Shown here: piece after piece, positions 34,176-43,067 of the stretch
Layout of the letters: each line of letters starts with the position of its first letter
How positions within the stretch are numbered: the stretch's first letter is position 1
Source of the DNA: Phycisphaerae bacterium
GTDB lineage: Bacteria; Planctomycetota; Phycisphaerae; Phycisphaerales; UBA1924
Reading direction: 5' to 3'
Assembly (NCBI GenBank): GCA_022180725.1
Contig: BQMO01000015.1
Location: forward strand, 1-64,000
DNA: 64,000 nt
Notes under the pieces: model-generated
What the model saw: only the letters and a program-made list of their open reading frames with translations
Told to the model about the DNA's origin: nothing
Databases searched by the model: none
Translations under genes and position numbers: made by a program

Positions 34176-36716
34176 TTAGGCGAGGTCCTTCACGATGGTG
34201 GATTCGTTGCCGTACACGTCTACGACCTTGACCGCGATTCGCTTGTAGGACCGCACGGGGAATGGCTCCGACTCGATCTTCAGCTTGAACTCCTCCGGCT
34301 CGATGTCAACCCGCAGCGTCGCCTTGAAGTTGGGAGCCTTCTTGAAGTCGAAGAACATCTGACAATCAACGAAGCAGTCGCCGTCGTAGTCCTCATCGAG
34401 ATACCACGCCGAGATGTACCCAGACTCTGCAGCCTTGTACTCGGTAGATCGACGCTTGCGGTCGAAGAGTGCCACGCCCTTGAGTGTGACGGTCACCATT
34501 GTGCCGTCCTTCCCCTTTGTCGACTTCAGGCCGATGTCTGGGAGTGCGAGCGGAGAGAAGAGCATCTCTGGTTGGGTTGCCTTCAAGCCCTCAGACAGGG
34601 TGTCGGGGCGGATCATGATCAACTCGACCTTGACCTTGCCGCGCTTCTCCAGCTGAGACTTGACCTCGCCTACGTTCGCCTCGAACGCCCATCCAAGAAC
34701 GTGAACTTCGAGCACGCCCGACGACAGGGCGTCCTGGACAGCGTCATTGATCTGCTTCGCGGTGACGCGCCCGGAGAGCGGGCCGACAGAGATCGCGATC
34801 TTGTCTTTCTCCGACTCGGCGACAGCATGCACCAGACCGGCCGCGCCCTGGACGGCCGCATCCTTGCGATAGAGCCTACAGATGACCTCGATGTAGTTTT
34901 CAAGCTTGGCGGGCTCAACGGCGCCGCCGGTGACAACGTACCCCTTCCAGTCTTCCACCGAATATCGACCGAGCGACAGCATCTCAAACGGCCCAGTGAC
35001 CCTCAGCGATGACGGATCGGGGAGCGGGTCATCGACGAGTTCGACGCGTTCAGGCTCGCGCCCGGCGGTGATGCTGCCCATCGTCACCCGCTGCAGCTCG
35101 CGGTACTTCAGGCCGTCAGACACTCTGGCGCCTTTCAGCTGGTAGGCGGGCAGCACCGCCGACAGCAATCGCTGCCGGGTCACGTTCAGCGCGACGCGCG
35201 ACGTGTCGCACGCGATCCAACGACGTCCAAATGACTCAGCGCAGAACGGCGTCGTGCCGCCACCACAGGTGATGTCCAGCACAAGCTCTCCAGGGCGAGT
35301 CGTCATAGCAATGCAGCGGGCGACGACTTTGGGGCTTGTCTGCACTACGTAGAACTTCTCACCCGCGAATCCGCTAATCACGGTGTCGGTCCAAATGTTC
35401 GTAATCGGGAACGCCTTAAAGTCGTCCAGATATCTCACGTAGCAGAGCGTCTTGCCGCTGGCGATGAGGCGACGAGCCTTCTTTAGCGCCTCCATGCCCT
35501 CCTGGTTTGTCTTCCACGTCGATGACCCGGCCGGGGAATACTCCCGCCCTTCAAACTTGACTGACCAAAGCTCGTGGGCTCGTCCCGGCCGCGTACTAAA
35601 CAGGTTGTCCGGGCGGAACACGCGAGCGCCAGACGGCAGCGCCGTCGTTCCATCAGTTTCCTCATCCGTCATCCGCCGACGGGTGCCGTCACGAAGTTCA
35701 ACCCACGTGTACTGTCCGGCACCATCACCACCGATCTCCTTCTCCCGATACACCGATGCGTAGCGGCAAGCGGCCTTGTCTTTCGCGTACCAGAGGAGGT
35801 AGTCCACCGGCGATGACAGGAAATCGCTCGACTGACTCGTGGTCTTGAAAAAGCTGATCTGTGACACAAAGTTGCTGGCGCCAAACACCTCGTCCATCAG
35901 CGCACGCACGCGGTGGAGATTCTCGTCGCTGATTTGGACAAAGATGCTCCCGGTATCAGCCAGCAGTTCGCGCGCCAGGTACAGCCGCTCATGCAGATAG
36001 GACAGGTATGTGTGGACACCCAGCGCCCAGGTGTCCCGGAACGCCTTGATCGTCAGAATGTCATCGGCCTTGTCCGCGTCGTCGTTATTGGTGGAATCCA
36101 CGCGCTGTTGAAAGTTGGAGTCGTACTTGATGCCATAGGGCGGGTCGCAGTACATCATCTGAACGCGCCCGCGAAGGTTCTCGTAGTGAAGGAGCGATTC
36201 CATCACGTGCAGGGAATCGCCACAGATCAGCTTGTTCTTCCACCCCTCGTCGTGTGCAAAGAAGTCCACGCGGCGCTTCTTGTCTGATTCTCGGAGTGTC
36301 CGCTCAAGATCAGCAAAGAGGCGCCCCTGATTGAGGCCACCGTTCTTCTGTGCCGCTGCCTGCCGTGCTCGCTCGATGAGCTGAGCGATGCGGGACTCCG
36401 TGACGACCTCGTTTCGTTGAAGGGGCAGTACCGGCACCTGACGGCGGTTCCGCTTCCCGGCCCAGAACATCACCGGATCCGCTGCGGGGTCCATATCCAA
36501 TACAACCGGGCGATCGTCACCATCGGGCAGCCTGCCGACCGTCACCGCCTTGGTCCAGCCGTTGTCCATAGGAAGCGTGACGACCCGTTCGTCCGCTGGG
36601 AGCAGCGACGTGTGCCCGGTCTCGGGCGTGCGCTGCTCCTTGACCTCGTCGAAGGTGTATCGGGTCACCTTCTTCTCGCTGGGCGGCTTCTTCGTTGTCG
36701 TCTTCTGGCGTGCCAT
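34176..36716 (-). CDS. Type III-like adenine DNA methyltransferase (Mod), extended
   Basis: The 846-aa protein starts at ATG 36716. It has N4/N6 methyltransferase motif IV DPPYGIKYD near residues 193-201 and motif I DITCGGGTTPFCAESFG near 475-490, hence beta-class. Typical Mod proteins are about 600-650 residues; this one has a C-terminal extension of some 300 residues with several beta-rich segments (GRVTAKQINDAVQDALSSGV, EVHVLGWAFEANVGEVKSQL) of unknown role. It is encoded between UvrD-like and Res genes. It would make the protective methylation for Res. Confidence 0.85.
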   Translation of the reverse strand: MARQKTTTKKPPSEKKVTRYTFDEVKEQRTPETGHTSLLPADERVVTLPMDNGWTKAVTVGRLPDGDDRPVVLDMDPAADPVMFWAGKRNRRQVPVLPLQRNEVVTESRIAQLIERARQAAAQKNGGLNQGRLFADLERTLRESDKKRRVDFFAHDEGWKNKLICGDSLHVMESLLHYENLRGRVQMMYCDPPYGIKYDSNFQQRVDSTNNDDADKADDILTIKAFRDTWALGVHTYLSYLHERLYLARELLADTGSIFVQISDENLHRVRALMDEVFGASNFVSQISFFKTTSQSSDFLSSPVDYLLWYAKDKAACRYASVYREKEIGGDGAGQYTWVELRDGTRRRMTDEETDGTTALPSGARVFRPDNLFSTRPGRAHELWSVKFEGREYSPAGSSTWKTNQEGMEALKKARRLIASGKTLCYVRYLDDFKAFPITNIWTDTVISGFAGEKFYVVQTSPKVVARCIAMTTRPGELVLDITCGGGTTPFCAESFGRRWIACDTSRVALNVTRQRLLSAVLPAYQLKGARVSDGLKYRELQRVTMGSITAGREPERVELVDDPLPDPSSLRVTGPFEMLSLGRYSVEDWKGYVVTGGAVEPAKLENYIEVICRLYRKDAAVQGAAGLVHAVAESEKDKIAISVGPLSGRVTAKQINDAVQDALSSGVLEVHVLGWAFEANVGEVKSQLEKRGKVKVELIMIRPDTLSEGLKATQPEMLFSPLALPDIGLKSTKGKDGTMVTVTLKGVALFDRKRRSTEYKAAESGYISAWYLDEDYDGDCFVDCQMFFDFKKAPNFKATLRVDIEPEEFKLKIESEPFPVRSYKRIAVKVVDVYGNESTIVKDLA

Positions 36717-36739
36717 CGGCTTTGAACTCCTCCCGATAC

Positions 36740-39502
36740 TCAAGGCTTCCTGGGCGCGACCTTCGAGCCCGCGCTGCACATCCCGCAGTAGTCGCATTTG
36801 CCGCACTTCGCTGCGACGGGCGCAGCGGGCAAGGCCCCTGTGCGAAGAGCCGTCGCGGCGCTGAGAACGTTCAACTTGACGTCCTTCAAGAAGTCATCGT
36901 CGACGGACCGCGGCTTCCTCTTCCGTTCATCGAGCTCGTAGATCTCCACGTAGTCCGGGCGCCGGCCGGTCAGTTCCTGATATCCCAGCGCATAGATGTG
37001 CAGCTGCGTCTCCGTCACGACCTCGGGCTGAGCCCGATCGTTCGACTTCAGGTCCACAATGGTGGTCTGATTTGTGTCGCGCCGGCGCACCAGATCAATC
37101 CGGCCCGTGACGCTGACCCCGTGACCGAGATTGATCTCGATCAGCTTTTCCGAGAACTCCAGGTTCTTGAAGTCCGCCTGGTTGTCATTCAGGTAGTCCC
37201 GCACCACCCGCTCGGCTGCAGCCTCGAGCTGCGCTTTCAGTGCCGGATACGCATAGGGCGTGTGCATGTGCGTGTCGACGAGACGAGGAGCCTCACCCGC
37301 GTCGTACACCTGCCCCTGGATGGCCTTGGCGTGCACCTCCGCCAGCGCGTCGTGCAGTGACTTTCCATATCCGAGGCCCTCGTGGATGGGGGCGTTGAAC
37401 CCGAACAGGACGCGAAGTTTGAATTGGTACGGACACTCGAAGAAGTACTTCAAATCCGAGAACGAGAAGACCACGTTGGCGACGCCGGTGCGCGGCGTCG
37501 GGGCCAACCTTGGGCGAGCCGTGTAGTCCGGGGGCCGGCGCTTGACCCACTTCGAGACGAGCACGTCATTCCAGAACTCCGACACCTTCTGGGCCTGTTG
37601 GTTGCCGGGGATCGGCGCCCAGGTCATGTGGAGAAACTTCTGGCTCCGCGTCATCGCGACGTAGAACAACCGGCGTTCGTCCTCGATCGTCCCCTCGTAT
37701 CGCGGCTGCCCGCGCACTCCCGGGCGCGGCAGGAGATGCCAAACGGTCCGCCCCCCGGGCTTTCGCGCGGGGAACCGGTTCTTCCGCAGGGCAGGGAGGA
37801 ACACGACCGGCCACTGCATCCCCTTTGACTGGTGGACCGTCATGATGCGCACTGCGTCGGGATTGGCGTACTGATTGTCCTGCCATCCCTCCGGATACGC
37901 GTCTTCGGCGCGGAACTGCAGAAAGTTCCCGAAGGACTCGTACTTCTCCGCGGGCTTCGAGTGATAGTGGATGGTCTCGTAGTCCGAGATCAGCTGGCTG
38001 AACTTTCCGAGGTTGTAGAAGACGACCTCGCCGCGCCCGTTCGGAACCAACTCCTCCCGTACACCCGCTGCCTCGAGGAAACTCAGGAACACGCGCTGGA
38101 TGGAGTAGAACCCCCAGCGTTTCTGGTCTGGATCGGCCAGGGCTGCGCGGGCTGCCGCCGCACTCTTGATGGCTTGGCGGAGCGTGGCGACGTCGAGTCC
38201 GAGGTCGGCGTTGACCCACGCGGCTTCGACTGCCGCCTCGTCCACGCCGGGACGCGAAGCCATGAAATAGAACAACTGGCGGGCGGCCTCGGCCTCCGCG
38301 GTACCAAACAGATTGTTCATCCCGATCACGACGAAAGGGATGCCGGCAGCATCGAGAGCCTGCATGATCGGCGCGGCGTCCTTCTTCACACTCCGCAACA
38401 GCACGGCCATGTCGGACCAGGAGATGCCGCGGTCCTTGCCGTCTTCGCGGATGACGAGGCCACGCGAGGCGCCGCAGGTCTGGGCGATGAACTGCGCCTC
38501 CGCGTCGGGGTCGTTGAACGACAACGCCGTGATGTCGCCGGCCTCGTAGGCCTGTGCCGCCGTGGGTTTCATCGCCTTGGCGAGACGACCGGCGTTCTGA
38601 CTGATGAAGTCTCGTGCGGTCTCCACCACGCCATCACTGGACCGGAAGTTCTCCTCGAGCGGGATCTGGGTGACCCCCGGGTACCGTGTGGCGAACGTCA
38701 GAATGTTCTCGACGTCGCTTCCTCGCCACTGGTACACGGTTTGATCGTCATCTCCGACCACGCAAACCCTCGCGCCCAGATCGTGAAGCGACCAGACGAT
38801 CGCCTCCTGAACGGGATTCACGTCCTGGTACTCGTCGACGATCACGTAGCAAACTCGTTCAGCCAGACGTTTCCGCAGGTCGGGGTCATTCGTGATCGCA
38901 TCCACAGCTGCAGTGAGGATCTCGGAGTAGTCCAGGTAGCTGCGCTCGTTGATCAGGTCGCAGTATGCGCCGAGCCCATCAACAATCGAACAGCCGGCGA
39001 GGGCGGCGTCATCCAAGTCGGCCTCACGCAGGATCGCCAGCGCGCTGATGTAGTGCTGTGTGTCCCTGTACCTCACCAGGGGCGCGCCCGCAATGTCGGT
39101 GGAGGAGGTCAGCCCGCTTTTCTTGCTGTGCCGGTCGACGAAGAGCCCCTGCTGAACGTCGTTGAGAACCTCGTACTTGAGGTACCTCGGGACCTCCGTC
39201 TTGATCAACTCGAGGCAGAACGCGTGGATGGTGCCGACGAACATCTCGGCCAAGCCGGGGACGTCGCCCAACGCGGCGCGGCATCGCGTGACGATTCGCT
39301 CCTTCAGTTCAGCGGCCGCCTTCTCGGTGAACGTGAACGCGACGATGTTCCGGGGAGCCAGCGCTCCTTCGGGCTTTGGTGTCAGGAGTTGCACAACTCG
39401 CTGGGCCACCACCTCGGTCTTGCCGGAGCCGGCGCAGGCGATGAGCTGGAGGTTGCCCATCGGACTGTTGATGGCGGCGGCTTGGGAGGGGGTGAGCTTC
39501 AT
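36740..39502 (-). CDS. UvrD-like helicase with RecB-type Fe-S nuclease domain
   Basis: The 920-aa protein starts MKLTPSQAAAINSPMGNLQL at ATG 39502. SF1A motifs: Walker A ACAGSGKTE (residues 22-30), YVIVDEYQDVNPVQ (motif II), DDDQTVYQWRGSD (motif III), QSKGMQWPVVFLPALR (motif V), MTRSQKFLHMTW (motif VI). The C terminus has a RecB/Cas4-type nuclease: Asp in GRIDLVRR, DLKSN, and an Fe-S set formed by a Cys near residue 690 (FFECPYQFKLR) and Cys900, 903, 906 and 909. It is the first gene of the operon with Mod, Res, XRE and IrrE. Confidence 0.88.
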   Translation of the reverse strand: MKLTPSQAAAINSPMGNLQLIACAGSGKTEVVAQRVVQLLTPKPEGALAPRNIVAFTFTEKAAAELKERIVTRCRAALGDVPGLAEMFVGTIHAFCLELIKTEVPRYLKYEVLNDVQQGLFVDRHSKKSGLTSSTDIAGAPLVRYRDTQHYISALAILREADLDDAALAGCSIVDGLGAYCDLINERSYLDYSEILTAAVDAITNDPDLRKRLAERVCYVIVDEYQDVNPVQEAIVWSLHDLGARVCVVGDDDQTVYQWRGSDVENILTFATRYPGVTQIPLEENFRSSDGVVETARDFISQNAGRLAKAMKPTAAQAYEAGDITALSFNDPDAEAQFIAQTCGASRGLVIREDGKDRGISWSDMAVLLRSVKKDAAPIMQALDAAGIPFVVIGMNNLFGTAEAEAARQLFYFMASRPGVDEAAVEAAWVNADLGLDVATLRQAIKSAAAARAALADPDQKRWGFYSIQRVFLSFLEAAGVREELVPNGRGEVVFYNLGKFSQLISDYETIHYHSKPAEKYESFGNFLQFRAEDAYPEGWQDNQYANPDAVRIMTVHQSKGMQWPVVFLPALRKNRFPARKPGGRTVWHLLPRPGVRGQPRYEGTIEDERRLFYVAMTRSQKFLHMTWAPIPGNQQAQKVSEFWNDVLVSKWVKRRPPDYTARPRLAPTPRTGVANVVFSFSDLKYFFECPYQFKLRVLFGFNAPIHEGLGYGKSLHDALAEVHAKAIQGQVYDAGEAPRLVDTHMHTPYAYPALKAQLEAAAERVVRDYLNDNQADFKNLEFSEKLIEINLGHGVSVTGRIDLVRRRDTNQTTIVDLKSNDRAQPEVVTETQLHIYALGYQELTGRRPDYVEIYELDERKRKPRSVDDDFLKDVKLNVLSAATALRTGALPAAPVAAKCGKCDYCGMCSAGSKVAPRKP

Positions 39503-39547
39503 GCTGGACCTGCGTGCACAGTTGCCACCGGCCGACCGGGCCGCGGC

Positions 39548-39607
39548 GTCCGTGTTTGCCAAACAGTTGACGGGATGATAACCTGCGGGTCACCGGCGTG
39601 CAACCGG
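39548..39607 (-). promoter_or_regulatory. Promoter-operator B for the UvrD-Mod-Res-XRE-IrrE operon
   Basis: This 60-bp block is 54/60 identical, without gaps, to 48412-48471. On the minus strand it has a -35-like TTGCAC (39598-39603), a 17-bp spacer, a -10-like TATCAT (39575-39580), then GTCAACT and the palindrome GTTTGGCAAAC (39554-39564) at about the start of transcription. The leftward UvrD gene starts 46 bp further on. The rightward kinase-helicase gene starts 19 bp to the right, so a repressor bound here could affect both. Confidence 0.75.
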
Positions 39608-39626
39608 TGACGGCGCGGGCCGGTCG

Positions 39627-42600
39627 ATGCCGTGGATCGTGGAGGCCATCCCTTTGGAACAGCCGCGGATCATTGCCGGGCGGTACGCCCTGACCCCCAA
39701 GGTCCGGGCGGGCGGGATGTCGGACGTCTACAAGGCGCGCGACCTTGTGGGCGACCGCGACGTCGCTGTCAAGCTCTTCCGCGCCGGCGGCCTGAGCCAG
39801 GACCTGGTTCACGAGAGTTTCCGGCGAGAGTCTGCAGCGCTGCAAGAACTGAAGCACCCCCACATTGTCCAGCTGCTGGACTTTGGCCACGACGAGCCCA
39901 CGGACCGACACTTTCTGGTGCTGGAGTGGGTCGACCGCAATCTTGACGAACACATCGCCACGCTGAATCGTGACGATCCCGAGGTCTGGGGGTGGGACAG
40001 CTTTGCGGAGCGCATCGGTCTGCCGATCCTCCGCGCCCTCGACTTGGCGCACCAACGGCGGTGCATCCACCGTGACATCAAGCCACAGAACATCCTCGTG
40101 TTGCCCGACGGCACGCCAAAGCTCACGGACTTCGGCATTGCGCGGCTGAAACGCCTGCTGGACCCCGGCATCACGCTCGCCCAGTTCATGACCCGGCCAT
40201 ACGCGCCGCCAGAGGAGGATCACGGCGAGTACACCGAGACGCGCGATGTGTTCGCCTTCGCGGTGCTGACGGTCCGCTGCCTGCTGGCGCGCCCATTGGA
40301 CGACTACGCCGCCGTAATCCGAGCGCTCGAGGATGAGTGCGATGTCGTGCCCGAGGTACATGCCGTGCTCAGACGCGCCGTCTCCCGCGACCCTGCGGAA
40401 CGGCCCCGCAACGCTGGCCAGCTGCTCGAGGAGCTGGAGACCATCCAGCGAGAGCGAAAGCAGCACTGGCTGAGAGAACGAGTGTGCTTCCTCCACCTTG
40501 CCCAGAACGCCGTTCGGAAGTGCGTCGATCTCTTCGGCATCCAAGACGTGGCTCAGGTCCAGGGACTGCTGCTCGACGAGATCAAAGAGGTCTGCGGGGT
40601 CCAGCGCCGGCGACTACCGGAACACATGGGGGGCGGGGAAGTCGACAATGAGTACGAACTGCTAACGCCGACGCTGGCGATCCATTTGGTGATCGGCCCG
40701 AACATGCCGGAGCAGTTTGCCGTGGAGTCGGTCAGGCGGCTGCCTCCCGCGTTGCTGGAGCGACTGCGAGAGAATGCGTGGCCGGCGCCGTTCACGTTCA
40801 AGTTCGGCCGAGCCGCGACGCGAGAACAGGGTGTCGAGATTCTGAACGCGTTCGAGGTCGGTCTCGCCGATCACCTCGACGGACGCAGGCTCTCAAAGGA
40901 CCAGATTGAGGCCAAGCGCCTGTACGAGCGATGGATCAGCATTCTGAACGCGAAAACGGACGTGGAGCGCAATCGGCTGCGGCCGGTGCAGTATGACGGG
41001 ATCGACATTCGTGGCAGCCGCGTTGCGTTCCGACTCACGTCGCCGGCCGAGGTCGATCTCATTGAAGGCATCTGGCGTGTTGACGATTCCGCATTCCGTG
41101 GCGAGTTGGATGACTTCGACGGCCGGACCCTGACCCTCTATCAGCCCGGTGCCGAGTCCATTCCCCTGCCGCGCAAAGGGGTGCTGCGCTTCGACACCCG
41201 CGCCGCTGAGGAGCCACTGGTACGGCAGAGGCGTGCGCTCGAGGACATTCGGCACGGACGCTCTCTTCGGTCGGACCTCGGTCGGTTTCTCACTCGGCCC
41301 GACGCTGCGTCCGCGCCTGTACCCGTAACCATCGCCGATTTCTTCATCAAGACTCTCGATGACGACAAGCGCAACGCGGTGGCGTCGGCGTTGGGGAGCG
41401 ATGACTTTGTCGTCGTTCACGGGCCGCCCGGGACTGGCAAGACCGCCTTCATCGCGGAGCTTGTGCTGCAGCAATTGAAGACCAAGCCGGACTCGAGGGT
41501 GCTCCTGACATCTCAGACGCACATCGCCATCGACAACGCGATCGAGCGCCTCCTTGAGGCGTCCCGCGAGGTGCGTGTTGTGCGACTCGCGGCCGACCCC
41601 GATCGGGTCATGCCGTCGAGTCGGCCGCTCCTGCTTGATGCGCAGCTGGAACCGTGGATTGAGCGAGTAGTCACAGAGGGCGAACGCTTCTTGGAATCCT
41701 GGGCTGCAGAGCGCGGTCTGGAGCGGAAGATCGCACAGGTTGCCATCTGTGCCCGCAGGTTCCTTGCCGCGCGAGTCAGGGCGCGAACGCTCGCGGATCG
41801 ACTGAACGCGGCTGAGCGAGCGCTTCGAGGCGACGAGCCAACGGAGGCCGATGCCAAGACTCGGCTCACCGAAGAGGAACTGGTCGGGCAGATCGAGGAG
41901 ATCAAGCCCGCGCTGGAACGGGCGCGCCGCGAGCGGAAGGTCGCCGAAGAGGCGCTCAGCCGAATGGACGAGCGCATGGCCGCCATGAGCGATGCCGACC
42001 TCGCTGCGCAGCTTCAATCGCTTCTGCCCGCGACCGAGACGAGCAAGCAGCTGCTCCGTCTGCTCAAAGTCCACGAGGATTGGGCGCAGCGATTGGCGAA
42101 CCCCAAGGATCTTCGTCCCGCGATTCTGGCAGAGTTCCAGGTGGTCGCGTCGACGTGCGTGGGCCTGGCCGGCCTCTCGGGATTTCGAGAACTGGAATTC
42201 GATCTGTGCATCGTCGATGAGGCGTCAAAGGCGACGGCGACTGAGGTGATGATTCCACTGAGCAGGGCGACCAGGTGCGTGCTGGTCGGCGACGATCGGC
42301 AGCTTCCACCCTTCCACGGCGAAGTCTTGCACGAGGCCGCACTCCTGGACAAGTACATGCTGTCGCGGGAGGATGTCGAGGAAACGCTCTTCGGGCGGTT
42401 GGCGACACATGGACCGAAGCCGTGCGTGGTCATGTTGAAGAAGCAGTATCGGATGACCAAGCCGATTGGCGACTTGGTGAGCCAGTGCTTCTACGGAGGA
42501 GACCTGGAGAGCGCTCGCACGGATCTGGACCCCGTGGTCAGCGCGGCGTTCGGCAAGGCCGTGGCATGGGTGTCGACGGGGGATCGTCCGGACCGTCGTG

Positions 42601-43067
42601 AATACCGCGCCGGCACCAGCTTCGGCAACGCAGCTGAGCTTGCGGTATTGCCAACGGTGTTGTCGAGACTGCATCGACACTGTGCGGCTGCAGGAGCGCA
42701 CAAGCGCATCCTCGTGCTCACCGGCTACCTGGAGCAACGCACGCGACTGGTCGAAGCCCTTCGAACCCGCATTGCGGAGTGGCCCTCGCTCGACATCGAG
42801 GTGAACACGGTTGATGCGGCGCAGGGCCGAGAGGCGGACGTGTGCATTTTCAGCGTCGTGCGATCAAATGAGAACGGCCAGGCTGGCTTTCTGGGCGATC
42901 AGGAACGCATCAACGTCGCCATGTCGCGCGGAAAGGACGCGCTGGTCATCATCGGCGACGAGGCGTTCTGCCGGCGTCTCGACGGCGCTACGCCAATGAG
43001 AGCGGTCGTGGACTACATCGAGCGCAACCCTGCCGACGCCATCGTCCTCGCGGGAGGTGTCGCGTGA
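39627..43067 (+). CDS. Ser/Thr protein kinase fused to DNA2/UPF1-like helicase
   Basis: One 1146-aa protein. Residues 20-285 are a eukaryote-type kinase with a Gly-rich loop RAGGMSDVY, Lys49 in VAVKLF, HRDIKPQN (148-155) and DFGIAR (168-173), all catalytic residues present. After a linker of about 300 residues comes an SF1B helicase: VVHGPPGTGKTAFIAEL near residue 600, CIVDEASKATATE near 860, KQYRMTKPI, VNTVDAAQGREADV and NVAMSRGKDAL. A 130-residue coiled coil interrupts the helicase core. It overlaps the PLD gene by 4 bp. A defence role is inferred from context. Confidence 0.9.
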   Translation: MPWIVEAIPLEQPRIIAGRYALTPKVRAGGMSDVYKARDLVGDRDVAVKLFRAGGLSQDLVHESFRRESAALQELKHPHIVQLLDFGHDEPTDRHFLVLEWVDRNLDEHIATLNRDDPEVWGWDSFAERIGLPILRALDLAHQRRCIHRDIKPQNILVLPDGTPKLTDFGIARLKRLLDPGITLAQFMTRPYAPPEEDHGEYTETRDVFAFAVLTVRCLLARPLDDYAAVIRALEDECDVVPEVHAVLRRAVSRDPAERPRNAGQLLEELETIQRERKQHWLRERVCFLHLAQNAVRKCVDLFGIQDVAQVQGLLLDEIKEVCGVQRRRLPEHMGGGEVDNEYELLTPTLAIHLVIGPNMPEQFAVESVRRLPPALLERLRENAWPAPFTFKFGRAATREQGVEILNAFEVGLADHLDGRRLSKDQIEAKRLYERWISILNAKTDVERNRLRPVQYDGIDIRGSRVAFRLTSPAEVDLIEGIWRVDDSAFRGELDDFDGRTLTLYQPGAESIPLPRKGVLRFDTRAAEEPLVRQRRALEDIRHGRSLRSDLGRFLTRPDAASAPVPVTIADFFIKTLDDDKRNAVASALGSDDFVVVHGPPGTGKTAFIAELVLQQLKTKPDSRVLLTSQTHIAIDNAIERLLEASREVRVVRLAADPDRVMPSSRPLLLDAQLEPWIERVVTEGERFLESWAAERGLERKIAQVAICARRFLAARVRARTLADRLNAAERALRGDEPTEADAKTRLTEEELVGQIEEIKPALERARRERKVAEEALSRMDERMAAMSDADLAAQLQSLLPATETSKQLLRLLKVHEDWAQRLANPKDLRPAILAEFQVVASTCVGLAGLSGFRELEFDLCIVDEASKATATEVMIPLSRATRCVLVGDDRQLPPFHGEVLHEAALLDKYMLSREDVEETLFGRLATHGPKPCVVMLKKQYRMTKPIGDLVSQCFYGGDLESARTDLDPVVSAAFGKAVAWVSTGDRPDRREYRAGTSFGNAAELAVLPTVLSRLHRHCAAAGAHKRILVLTGYLEQRTRLVEALRTRIAEWPSLDIEVNTVDAAQGREADVCIFSVVRSNENGQAGFLGDQERINVAMSRGKDALVIIGDEAFCRRLDGATPMRAVVDYIERNPADAIVLAGGVA

